A DNA stretch of 64,000 nucleotides from Halocaridina rubra (taxonomy: Eukaryota; Arthropoda; Malacostraca; Decapoda; Atyidae): positions 95,001-159,000 of the forward strand of contig JAXCGZ010009482.1 of the NCBI GenBank assembly GCA_037179515.1, given 5' to 3'. The notes under the pieces were generated by a model, which searched no databases, was not told where the DNA came from, and was given only the letters and a program-made list of their open reading frames with translations. A program made the translations under genes and the position numbers. Below are positions 28,971 to 40,580 of the stretch, piece after piece (position 1 is the stretch's first letter; every line of letters begins with the position of its first letter).

Positions 28971-31900
28971 TTAGTGATACTTATCATACCTGTCCTTAAA
29001 ACTAATGATTGAGATAGCATTAACTACCTCCTTGCTAAGCCAATTCCAATTATCAACTACTCTTACACTGAAAAAGTATTTCCTTACATCCTGCAAAGAA
29101 GTTTTCTTATGAAGCTTCAAACTATGACCTCTAGTTCTAGAGCCTGCCATATCAAAATATCGATCCCTATCCACTCCATCATAACCATGAAGGAATTTAA
29201 AAGACTGTCACCATATCCCCCCTCACTCTTCTAGCTTCGAGTGATGGTAAATTTAATTCCCTCAGCCTCTCATCATTACTGAGATTACGTATTTCTGTCA
29301 CCAGTTTCGTGGCATGTCTTTGAGCTTTTTCAAGCTTAGCTATGTGCTTTTTCAAGTGCGGATTCCAAAAGGGGGCTGCATATGCGAGTTTTGGCCTCAC
29401 ATAGGTTACATAAGTATTTCTGAACATTTCCTTGTCCATGTGCCTGAAGGCTACCCTTACATTTGATAAGAATGCATATGCTGCCCTTACTATGCCATTT
29501 ATATGTATTTCTGGAGACAAATCTGCCAGTATGTTTACTCCTATATCTCTCTTATTTTCTGTCTCTTGAAGTAGTACTCCAGCCACCGAGTGGTCAAGCT
29601 TGGGCCTTCTTGCACTTGTACCCATTCTCATTACCTTACATTTTGAAGTATTAAATTTCAGTAGCCACATTTCTGACCACTCGTGCAGACTATTTAGATC
29701 TTCCTGAAGTTCTCTACCATTGTTCTCGTTTCCTACTTTCTTCACAATCATTGCATCATCTGCAAACATATTCATGAATGAATTTACAGACTCTGGTAGG
29801 TCATTTACATATACAAGGAACAAAAGTGGCCCTAAAACTGAACCCTGTGGAACTCCACTACTAACTCTTCTCCATTCAGACACTGAGTGTCTTACTCTAA
29901 CCATCTGTTCCCTTCCTTCTAAGTAAGTTTTCATCCATTCCAAGACATTTCCACCTATTCTAGCCATTGCTTGCAGCTTCCTAAAAAGTCTCCCACGTGG
30001 AACAGTGTCAAATGCTTTCTGGAAGTCTAGGAATATGCAATCTGCCCAGCCACTTCTTTCCTGTAAGATACGGCTTACCTCATCATAAAATTCTAATAAG
30101 TTTGATACTGCTGATCTACCTTCTCTGAAGCCATGTTGCCTCACTGACAAAATGTTGAAGGATTCCAAGTGAAGACAGATATGTTTCCTTAGTAGTTTCT
30201 CCATAACTTTGCAAACTATGCTGGTCAAGGAAACTGGTCTATAGTTCAGAGCCGTATCTCTCCTTCCCTTTATGAAGATAGATATCACGTTTGCTTGTTT
30301 CCAGCATCTTGGAATTTCCCCTGACTCCCGTGACTTTTTAAATATGATACTTAGTGCCACTGATATTGAATTTGCGCATTTTTTAAGTACATGAGGGGAT
30401 ATGTCATCAGGACCTATAGCTTTGTGAACATCTAACTCCATCAGCACTTTGCATACCTCTGTGGCTGTAAGGTTGATGTTCTCTAATACCGGCATTTGAG
30501 CTTCAATCTCTGCAATCTGAGGGGGTGAGCTATTTTCTACTGTAAATACTGACTGAAACTCCTTGTTCAATTCTTTGCAGATCTCTTCATCCATCTCAGT
30601 GATGCTTCCATCCTCTCTCTTAAACCTTAAAACCTGTTCTTTTACCTTCAGTTTTCCTCTGATAAAGCTGTGGAAAAGCTTGGGATTTTCTTTAGTCTTC
30701 CTGGTGATGTCCCTCTCATAGTCTCTCTCTGCCTCTCTCCTTTTACTTAGGTAGTCATTTCTTGCTCTTTTGTAGGTTTGCCAGGCATTTATGTTTTTTC
30801 TCCTCCTATACCTTTTCCAGCATTTGTCTCTCCACTCCTTAGCTCTTTTACACTCATTATCGAACCATTTCTCTCTGGCATGAATTACACCTACTATGGT
30901 GAAAGGTATGCAGCAATCTACTATCTTCCCATATTTCTCACAAAAGATGCCAAACATTTCTTGTACAGATTTTTTGTAAAATAAGGTTTTCCAGTCAATA
31001 ACTGCAAAAAGCTCCTTCATTTTGATGTAATCTCCTTTCGGATAGTTCCTCCTTATGTCCTCAGTACCTCTACTCTCATGCAGAATATCTTCAATGATAT
31101 ACTCCATCAACAACACACGGTGGTCACTCTTTCCAATTGGTGGTTCATACTTAATATTTTCAATATCCAACATATTATCTGTGAATAATAGATCAAGTAG
31201 TGATGGCTCATCCCCACCCCTGGCCCTCATTGGTTCCATTACGAGTTGGTGTAGGAAATTCCCTTGTATGCAATCTAGGAATCTTGCCCCGAATGAGTCC
31301 TCACCACTGTGTGGGTCAAGATTTATCCAATCTATCTCTTTATGATTAAAATCTCCCATAATCAAAATCCTACATTTTTTTTCCCGTGCCATGTTAACAA
31401 CTGAGTTTATGACTTCAATAGTACCTATATGACTTTCCTCATAAACTTCTAGCCTATTTTGGTTCCTTGGTGGTTTATATACAACAGTTATTATAATGCT
31501 CTCTGACACAGTATTTATGCAGGCAACAAGAAATTCCTTGAACTCACTTTCTATAGCCAAGTTTATTTTTTTAACTTGAATCCTTTTAATTATGAGCAGT
31601 GCTATCCCTCCACCAGTCCTCTCAGATCTTTCAACCCTTAATATTCTGAAGCCCTTAGGAAATAATTGTGACACTGTTTATGTCCTCACACAACTTAGTC
31701 TCTGTAATTGTTACTATAGCTCCCTTACTGTTGTGAATCCTATCTTTTAATTCTACTGCCTTACCAGCTAATCCATCAGCATTTGTGTATAACAGTCTTA
31801 ATGAGGCCCCATCAACTGATCTTCTGTCATTATCTTCTTTATCTCCCCTTTGTCTGGAAGAACTCTGTAATGAAAATTTTTCTTCTCTTCTTCATTTCTT
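28971..31900 (-). pseudogene. CR1 ORF2 polyprotein (endonuclease + reverse transcriptase), copy B
   Basis: An 825-residue frame (29,197-31,674) covers most of ORF2. The APE-type endonuclease has GDFN at residues 107-110 and SDH at 183-185. The reverse transcriptase has FLDFQKAFD near 548-556, GVPQGSVLGP near 607-616 and the active site FADD at 637-640. The C-terminal domain has QRHATKLV and EIRNLS. An extra A near 29,200 shifts the last ~67 residues (with RTRGHSLKL and DNWNWLS) into another frame. Extra bases near 31,664 displace the N-terminal YTNADGLAGKAVELKDR segment, so the apparent start MSQLFPKG is not the original one. The core catalytic residues survive. Confidence 0.85.
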
Positions 31901-31962
31901 TCCTCATTTAACCTTCTTGCCTCTTGCAACAAGTTTTTGATCTCTCCCATCTCTTCCTGTGT

Positions 31963-32850
31963 TCAGTATCGTCTAATGAACACTTTTTTGAATTCTTGAA
32001 GGTCTTTTAGACTTTTTTTTCTCATCAATATATCCCTACATGTTTCCCCTCTCTCAAAACTTAGTTTTGTTAGTCTCGGCTTTCCTTCCCTCAAATATTT
32101 GCCTAGTTGGTGAATGTTTACAATATCCTCAGGACCACAAACTACTCCAAGCTTTCTTATCAGGTCTACAACTCTAGCTTTATTTTCTTCAAGTCTCCCC
32201 TGCCATGTTGGCTCCTGGGATTCGCTTATGCCTGAGATTACCACTGTTTTCTCTGTATCAAGTGCCTGTTTTATCAGTGGATTTGCCCTTTCCATCACAA
32301 CGTCTTTCATTTTTTCGATTACTGTCTCTTTATAGTCAACTGTTTGTATGTTTTCCAGTGCCACCACCTTTACAGCCTCTTTTACTGCCACATTCCCCTT
32401 TAGTGCATCAACAAAGGAAGTTTTCATGGCATCATGTTCCATATTCAGCTCCTGGAACTCTTTTCTAAACTGTTCAATGTTTTCCTTAATTTGGACATTC
32501 CAAGCTGCAATCTCATCTCTCTCAGAAGACAAGAGTGAACTAACATCTAATTCATTTAGGTTGTCATTCGGCTGTTTGTTTTTATTTTCTTGTTTAGAAA
32601 TTCTGGTTTCAAGTTCACTCTTTTCCCCTTCCAACTTCTTTATTCGTTTTTCTAGTTCCTTTCTCTCCTGCCCTTGTGCTTTATTTGCTTCCTCCAAAAG
32701 TCTTAATTCCTCTCTGAGTATTTCATTCTCTTTCATTTCTCTATCCAAATTCCTAATTTTATCACCAAGGCTTATAACCATTGCCTCTAAATCCTTGATT
32801 TTCTGTTTTAGTCTCCTAATAGCTACCTCTCCTCCTAACCCATGGGTGGG
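31963..32850 (-). pseudogene. CR1 ORF1 (coiled-coil nucleic-acid-binding protein), copy B
   Basis: A 272-residue frame shows a long Glu/Lys/Leu-rich coiled coil (about residues 1-85, e.g. RKELEKRIKKLEGEKSELET), then a globular region with VVISGISESQEPTWQGRLEE and HQLGKYLREGKPRLTKLSFE resembling the RNA-recognition-like domain of LINE ORF1 proteins. Compared with copy C the original ATG is ACG, followed by an in-frame TAA in place of CAG, and the C-terminus stops early at IRRY (TGA for AGA). ORF1 proteins package LINE RNA (family knowledge). This copy is inactive. Confidence 0.8.
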
Positions 32851-33017
32851 AGAGGTTTAGGACAGAGATGGCCTCGTTTTTATGTTTTCCCTCTCACAGT
32901 ATATAGAAAGAAGAAGAGAAAAAGAAAAAAAGACAGAAAAAACTTTTATTTAGGTTCACAGAGAATTTTTATATCTTCATATAAGTTCTGTTTAGTGACT
33001 CAATTTATCTCTTTTCT

Positions 33018-33018
<1 letters not shown>

Positions 33019-33093
<75 letters not shown>
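33019..33093. repeat. (GT)n microsatellite, 75 bp
   Basis: Lies exactly between the 5' end of LINE copy B and the 3' end of copy C. Confidence 0.95.
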
Positions 33094-33094
<1 letters not shown>

Positions 33095-33319
33095 TTACCT
33101 AATTGTGCTTACGGGAAAGAGCCCAAAGCTCGTATCTTCCCGTCTCCTCATCGGTTCCATTTTATACTTAGTGATACTTATCATACCTGTCCTTAAAACT
33201 ATGGATTGAGATAGCATTAACTACCTCCTCGCTTAGCCAATTCCAATTATCAACTACTCTTACACTGAAAGAGTATTTTCTTACATCCTGCAAAGAAGTT
33301 TTCTTACGTAGCTTCAAAC

Positions 33320-36000
33320 TATGAATTCAAGTTCTAGAGCCAGCCATATCAAAATATCGATCCCTATCCACTCTATCATAACCATGAAGGAATTTAAAGA
33401 CTGTCACCATATCCCCCCTCACTCTTCTAGCTTCGAGTGATGGTAAGTCTAATTCCTTCAGCCTCTCATCATAACTGAGATTGCGTATTTCTGGCACCAG
33501 TTTCGTGGCATGTCTTTGAACTTTTTCAAGCTTAGCTATGTGCTTTTTCAAGTGTGGATTCCAAAAGAGGACTGCATATTCGAGTTTTGGCCTCACATAG
33601 GTTACATAAATATTTCTGAACATTTCCTTGTCCATGTGCCTGAAGGCTACCCTTACATTTGATAAGAATGCATATGCGGCCCTTACTATGCCATTTACAT
33701 GTATTTCTGGAGACAAATCTGCCAGTATGTTTACTCCTAGATCTCTCTCATTTTCTGTCTCTTGAAGTTGTACTCCAGTCACCGAGTAGTCAAGCTTGGG
33801 CCTTCTTGCACTTGTACCCATTCTCATTACCTTACATTTTGAAGTATTGAATTTCATTAGCCACATTTCTGACCACTCATGCAGAGTATTTAGATCCTCC
33901 TGAAGTTCTCTACCATTGTTCTCATTTTTTACTTTCTTCACAATCTTTGCATCATCTGCAAACATATTCATGAATGAATTTACAGACTCTGGTAGGTCAT
34001 TTACATATACAAGGAACAAAAGTGGCCCTAAAACTGAACACTGTGGAACTCCACTACTAACTCTTCTCCATTCAGACACTGAGTGTCTTACTCTAACCAT
34101 CTGTTCCCTTCCTTCTAAGTAAGTTTTTATCCATTCCAAAACATTTCCACCTATTCTAGCCATTGATTGCAGCTTCCTAATAAGTCTCCCATGTGGAACA
34201 GTGTCAAACGCTTTCTGGAAGTCTAGGAATATGCAATCTGCCCAGCCCTCTCTTTCCTGTAAGATTTGGATTACCTCATCATAAAATTCTAATAAGTTTG
34301 TTACTGTTGATCTACCTTCTCTGAAGCCATGTTGCCTCACTGACAAAAAGTTGAAGGATTCCAAGTAAAGAGAGATATGTTTCCTTAGTAGTTTCTCCAT
34401 AACTTTGCAAACTATGCTGGTCAAGGAAACTGGTCTATAGTTCAGAGCTGTATCCCTCCTTCCCTTTTTGAAGACAGGTATCACATTTGCTTGTTTCCAG
34501 CATCTTGGAATCTCCCCCGACTCCAGTGACTCCTTAAATATGATACTTAGTGCCACTGATATTGAGTTTGCGCATTTTTTAAGCACATGAGGGGATATGT
34601 CATCAGGACCTGTAGTTTTATGAACATCTAAATCCATCAGCGCTTTGCATACCTCTGTGGCTGTAAGGTTGATGTTCTCTAATACCGGCCCTTGAGCTTC
34701 TATCACTGCAATCTGAGGGGGTGGGGTATTTTCTACTGTTAATACTGACTGAAACTCCTTGTTCAATTCTTTGCAGATCTCTTCATCGTCTCAGTGATGC
34801 TTCCATCCGCTCTCTTTAGCCTTAAAACCTGTTCTTTTACCTTCAGTTTTCCTCTGATAAAGCTGTGGAAAAGCTTAGGATTTTCTTTAGCCTTCCTGGT
34901 GATGTCCCTCTCATAGTCTCTCTCTGCCTCTCTCCTTTTACTTAGGTAGTCATTTCTTGCTCTTTTGTAGGTTTGCCAGGCATTTGTTTTTTCCCCTCCT
35001 ATACCTTTTCCAGCATTTGTCTCTCCACTCCTTAGCTCTTTTACACCCATTATCGAACCATTTCTCTCTGGCATGAATTACACCTACTTTGGTGAAAGGT
35101 ATGCAGCAATCTACTATCTTCCCATATTTCTCAAAAAAGATGTCATATATTTCTTGTACAGATTTGTTGTAAAATAAGGTTCTCCAGTCAATAACTGCAA
35201 AAAGCTCATTCATTTTGATGTAATCTCCTTTCGGATAGTTCCTCCTCATGTCCTCAGTGCCTCTACTCTCAGGAAGAATATCTTCAATGATATACTCCAC
35301 CAACAACACACAGTGGTCACTCTTTCCAATTGGTGGTTCATACTCAATTTTTTCAATATCCAACACATTATCTGTGAACACTAGATCAAGTAGTGATGGC
35401 TCATCCCCACCCCTGGCCCTTGTTGGTTCCATTACATGTTGGTGTAGGAAATTCCCTTGTACGCAATCTAGGAATCTTGCCCCGAATGAGTCCTCACCAC
35501 TGTGTGGGTCAAGATTTATCCAATCTATCTCTTTATGATTAAAGTCTCCCATAATCAAAATCCTACATTTTTTTTCCCGTGCCATGTTAACAACTGAGTT
35601 TATGACTTCAATAGTACCTATATGACTTTCCTCATAAACTTCAAGCCTATTTTGGTTCCTTGGTGGGTTGAATACAACAGTTATTATAATGCTTTCTGAC
35701 CCAGTATTTATGCGAGCAACAAGAAATTCCTTGAACTCACTTTCTATAGTCAAGTTTATTTCTTCAACTTGAATCCTTTCACTTATGAGCAGTGCTATCC
35801 CTCCACCAGTCCTCTCAGATCTTTCAACCCTTAGTATTCTGAAGCCCTTAGGAAAAACTGTGACACCGTTTATGTCCTCACTCAACTTTGTCTCTGTAAT
35901 TGTTACTATATCTGCCTTACTGTTGTGAATCCTATCTTTTAATTCTACTGCCTTACCAGCTAATCCATCAGCATTTGTGTATAACAATCTTAATGAGGCC
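33320..36000 (-). pseudogene. CR1 ORF2, copy C, several lesions
   Basis: Endonuclease (34,950-35,987: YTNADGLAGKAVELKDRIHN, then FPKGFRILRVERSERTGGG, GDFNHKEIDW, GKSDHCVLL), the linker (34,763-35,074) and the reverse transcriptase (33,327-34,766; FADDAKIVKK retained) are all present. One-base losses near 34,786 and 34,985 split it into three frames. GVPQCSVLGP replaces the conserved Gly of GVPQGS, and a stop after MAGSRT removes about 50 C-terminal residues. The ORF2 frame stays open upstream of the first Met and overlaps the end of ORF1 out of frame. Confidence 0.85.
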
Positions 36001-37068
36001 CCATCCCCTGATCTTCTGTCATTATCTTCTTTATCTCCCCTTTGTCTGGAAGAACTCTGTAATGAAAATTTTTCTTCTCTTCTTCATTTCTTTCATCATT
36101 TAACCTTTTTGCCTCTTGCAACAAGTTTTTGATCTTTCCCATCTCTTCCTGTGTTCTGTATCGTCTAATGAACACTTCTTTGAATTTTTGAAGGTCTTTT
36201 AGACTTTTTTTTCTCAACAATATTTCCCTACATGTTTCCCCCTCTCAAAGGTTACGTTTGTTGGTCTCGGCTTTCCTTCCCTCGAATATTTACCTAGTTG
36301 GTGTATGTTTACAATATCCTCAGGACCACATACTACTCCAAGCTTTCTTATCAAGTCTACAACCCTAACTTTATTTTCTTCAAGTCTCCCCTGCCATGTT
36401 GGCTCCTGGGATTCGCTTATGCCTGAAATTACCACTGTCTTCTCCTTATCAAGTGCCTGTCTGATGAGTGGGTTTGCCCTTTCCATCACAACGTCTTTCA
36501 TTTTTTCGATTACTGTCTCTTTATAGTCAACTGTTTGTATGTTTTCCAGTGCCACCACCTTTACAGCCTCTTTTACTGCCACATTCCCCTTTAGTGCATC
36601 AGCAAAGGAAGTTTTCATGGCATCATTTTCCATATTCAGCTCCTGGAACTCTTTTCTGAACTGTTCAATGTTTTCCTTGATCTGGACATTCCAAGCAGCA
36701 ATCTCGACTCTCTCAGAAGAGAGCAGTGAACTAACATCTAATTTCTTTAGGTTGTCATTTAGCTGTTTGTTTTTATCTTCTTGTTTAGAAATTCTAGATT
36801 CTACTTGACTCTTTTCCCATTCCAGCTTCTTTATTCTTTTTTCTAGTTCCTTTCTCTCCTGCCCTTGTGTTTTGTTTGCTTCCTCCAAAGATCTTATTTG
36901 CTCTCTGAGTGTTTCATTCTCTTTCATTTCTCCATCCATATTCCGAATTTTTTCATCAAGGCTTATAACCATTGCCTCTAAATTCTTGATTTTCTGTTTA
37001 AGTCTCCTAATGGCTACCCCTCCTACCGACCCATGGATGGGGGAGGTTTGGGACAGAGATGGCCTCAT
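35990..37068 (-). pseudogene. CR1 ORF1, copy C
   Basis: It starts MRPSLSQTSPIHGSVGG, the likely native start because copy B shows the same sequence with ATG mutated. The coiled coil covers about residues 20-110, followed by the RRM-like region (KTVVISGISESQEPTWQGRL). A frameshift near 36,215-36,245 separates the last ~77 residues, which contain VFIRRYRTQEEMGKIKNLL and HYRVLPDKGEIKKI. The stop at about 35,990 lies within the ORF2 frame, so the two genes overlap by a few tens of bases. Confidence 0.8.
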
Positions 37069-37973
37069 TTTTATGTTCTCCCTCTCACAAAATATAGAAA
37101 GAAGAAGAGAAAGAGGAAAAAAAAAGAGAAAAACTTTTAATTAAGCTTCACACAGAATTTTTATATCTCCATATAAGTGCTATTTAGTGACTCAATTTAT
37201 CTCTTTTCTGGTAACACACATCTTAACTTAAAAACTTGACCATGGTAATTTAAGGATAAAAAGAAAAAAAAATGCAACAAAACAAAAGTCAAACCTGAAG
37301 GAAAATTCGAATTTGTGTCTGAGGAGACACCCACCTGTTTCTGCTATATATTCTTCCTAACTGATAAACTCACTTGCTAACCAAGATATGTTGTCACAGG
37401 ATTAGACTTTACATTTAACTCAATATATATACAAAATAAAAATATAGTAAAAGAGAAAGCTAAAAGAAAAGCAAAAAAATGAAGAAAATAAGACAGCTGT
37501 ACTACTTGGCAACTTAACTCAGTACTGTTGACAGGTGGATATTTGTTTTTTTTTTTAAATTCAATTATTTCGTGTATCAAACTAGCTAACAAGTTAATAT
37601 AAATGGGAAGGATACTGATTTTAACAATATATGGAACCACAGGATCAGGTAATCGGCTTAAGAGCTTTCCCCATTTTACACAAAAAATTAGGTAATGTGA
37701 TGTGATGGCTTCACCTCTGGCAACTCTCCTAAATTTCCTTCAAGGCAGAACTGGACAGCAGCTTCTCTCTCCCCTCACGAAAATGTTCTCAATTTTTTTC
37801 CTTTAATATTTTGGACAGTCTCGTCATACAACAAATATAAGTTTTGTACTCACAATACTCTGCAGGATTTCAGAGTTATGGAAATTATGGTAAAGTTTTC
37901 CACTAAGCACTTAGTCACTCAAAAACACAAGTAAAAATTTAAGAGAAGCAGTTGCGTGGCCCAAGTATGGTGT

Positions 37974-40540
37974 GATTACCTAATTGTGTTTACGGGAGAG
38001 CCCAAAGCTCGTATCTTCCCGTCTCCTCATCGGTTCCATTTTAGACTTAGTGATACTTATCATACCTGTCCTTAAAACTATGGATTGAGATAGCATTAAC
38101 TACCTCCTCGCTTAGCCAATTCCAATTATCAACTACTCTTACACTGAAAAAGTATTTCCTTACATCCTGCAAAGAAGTTTTCTTACCAAGCTTCAAACTA
38201 TGACCTCTAGTTCTAGAGCCAGCCATATCAAAATATCGATCCCTATCCACTCAATCATAACCATAAAGGAATTTAAAGACTGTCACCATATCCCCCCTTA
38301 ATCTTCTAGCTTCCAGTGATGGTAAGTCTAAATCCCGCAGCCTCTCATCATAACTGAGATTGCGTATTTTTGGCACCAGTTTCGTGGCATGTCTTTGAAA
38401 TTTTTCAAGCTTAGCTACGTGCTTTTTCAAGTGCGGATTCCAAAAGGGGACTGCATATTCAAGTTTTGGCCTGACATAAGTTACATAAATATTTCTGAAC
38501 ATTTCTTTGTCCATTTGCCTGAAGGCTAACCTTACATTTAATAAGAAAGCATATGCGGCCCTTACTATGCCATTTATATGTATTTCTGGAGACAAATCTG
38601 CCAGGATGTTTACTCCTAGATCTCTCTCATTCTCTGTCTCTTGAAGTTGTACTCCTGCCACCAAGTAGTCACGCTTGGGCATTCTTGCACTTGTACCCAT
38701 TCTCATTACCTTACATTTTGAAGTATTGAATTTCATTAGCCACATTTCTGACCACTCGTGCAGACTACTTAGATCTTACTGAAGTTCTCTACCATTGTTC
38801 TCGTTTATTACTTTCTTCACAATCATTGCATCATCTGCAAACATATTCATGAATGAATTTACAGACTCTGGTAGGTTATTTACATATGCAAGGAACAAGA
38901 GTGGCCCTAAAACTCCACTACTAACTCTTCTCCACTCTAATCAGTCACTGAGTGTCTTACTTTAACCTTTTGTTCCATTCCCTCTAAACAGGTTTTAATC
39001 CATTCCAAGACATTTCACCTATTCTAGCCATTGATTGCAGCTTCTTAATAAGTCTCCCGTGTGGGACAGTGTCAAATGGTTTCAGGAAGTCTAGGAATAT
39101 GCAACCTGCACAGCCCTCTCTTTCCTGTAAGATTCCGCTTACTTCATCATAAAATTCTAATAAGTTTATTACTGTTGATCTACCTTCTCTGAATCCATGT
39201 TGTCTCACTGACAAAAAGTTGAAGGATTCCAAGTGAAGAGAGTTATATTTCCTTAGTAGTTTCTCAGTAACTTTGCAAACTATGCTGGTCAAGGATACTG
39301 GTCTATTGTTTAGAGCCATATCCCTCCCCCTTTTGAAGATAGGTATCACATTTGCTTGTTTCCAGCATTTTGGAATATCCCTTGACACCAGTGACATTTT
39401 AAATATGATACTTAGTGCCACTCATATTGAGTTTGCGCATTTTTTAAGTACATTAGGGGATATATCATCAGGACCTATAGCTTTATGGACATCTAACTCC
39501 ATCAGTGCTTTGCATACCACTGTGGCTGAAAGGTTGATGTTCTATAATACCGGCCCATGAGCTTCTATCTCTGCAATCTGAGGGGGTGGGGTATTTTCTA
39601 CTGTAAATACTGACTGAAACTCCTTGTTCAATTCTTTGCAGATCTCTTCATCCGTCTCAGTGATGGTCCCATCCAATCTCTTAAGCCTTAAAACCTGTTC
39701 TTTTACCTTCAGTTTTCCTCTGATAAAGCTGTGGAAAAGCTTGGGACTTTCATTAGCCTTCCTGGTGATCTCAATTTCATAGTCTCTCTCTGTCTCTCTT
39801 CTTTTACTTAGGTAAAAATTTCTTGCTCTTTTGTAGGTTTGCCAGGTATTTATGCTTTTTCTCCTCTAATAACTTTTCCAGTATTTGTCTCTCAACTCCT
39901 TAGCTCATTTACACTCATTATCGAACCATTTCTCTCTGGCAAGAAATACCCTTACTTTGGTGACAGGTATGCAGCAATCTACTATCTTCCCATATTTCTC
40001 ACAAAAGACGTCGTACATTTCGTGTACAGATTTGTTGTAAAATAAGATCCTCCAGTCAATAACTGCAAAAAGCTCATTCATATTGCTGTAATTTTCTTTT
40101 GTATAGTTCCTCCTCATGTCCTCAGTGCCTCTACTCTCAGGCAGAACATCTTCAATGCTATACTCCATCAACAACACACAGTGGTCACTCTTTCCAACTG
40201 GCGGGTCATACTCATTTTTTCAATATCCAACATGATGGCTCATCCCCACCCCAGGCCCTCACTGGTTCCAGTAAATGTTGGTGTAGGAAATTCCCTTGTA
40301 CTGTTCTAGGAATCTTGCCCAGAATGAATCCTCACCACTGTGTAGGTCAAGATTTATCTAATTATCTCTTTATGATTAAAATCTCTCATAATCAAAATCC
40401 TACATTTTCTCTCCCGTGCCATGTTAACAACTAAGTTTATGACTTCAATAGTACCTATATGGCTTTCCTCATAAACTTCTAGCCTATGTTGGTTCTTTGG
40501 TGGGTTATATACAACAGGTATTATAATGCTCTCTGACCCA
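37974..40540 (-). pseudogene. CR1-type LINE copy D, 5' truncated, broken ORF2
   Basis: ORF2 is in pieces: the C-terminal domain (38,047-38,745, with TGA between GYD and VDRDRY), the RT region (38,984-39,421, FLDFLKPFDTVPHGRL) and the endonuclease end (39,905-40,177). A deletion near 38,910 has removed most of the GVPQGSVLGP region. The 5' end falls in the endonuclease at CTCTGACCC and runs into TATATATATATGTGTG. It is less conserved than copies E-G. Confidence 0.85.
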
Positions 40541-40580
40541 TTATATATATATGTGTGTTTGTGTGTGTGTGTGTGTGTGT
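40541..40580. repeat. (TA)n-(TG)n microsatellite
   Basis: Mixed TATATATATATGTGTGTTTG then (TG)n; ends at GATTACC, the 3' end of copy E. Confidence 0.9.

Larger units (their letters stand above)
28896..33018 (-). mobile_element. CR1-type LINE copy B, both ORFs present but broken
   Basis: It is about 4.1 kb: 3' UTR ending in the family terminus, ORF2 (28,971-31,900 with frameshifts), ORF1 (31,963-32,850) and a short 5' UTR that stops in (GT)n at 33,019. (GA)n lies at its 3' end. The non-LTR retrotransposon would copy itself by target-primed reverse transcription (family knowledge). Assignment to the CR1 clade rests on the RT and C-terminal sequence and on the short-repeat 3' end instead of poly-A. 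Confidence 0.85.
33093..37973 (-). mobile_element. CR1-type LINE copy C, longest copy
   Basis: Its 3' end abuts (GT)n. ORF2 and ORF1 are both nearly complete in length, and about 0.9 kb of non-coding sequence upstream of ORF1 (37,069-37,973) may be the 5' UTR. That part has no other copy in the window for comparison beyond the ~120 bp shared with copy B, so its true 5' end is uncertain. Confidence 0.75.
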
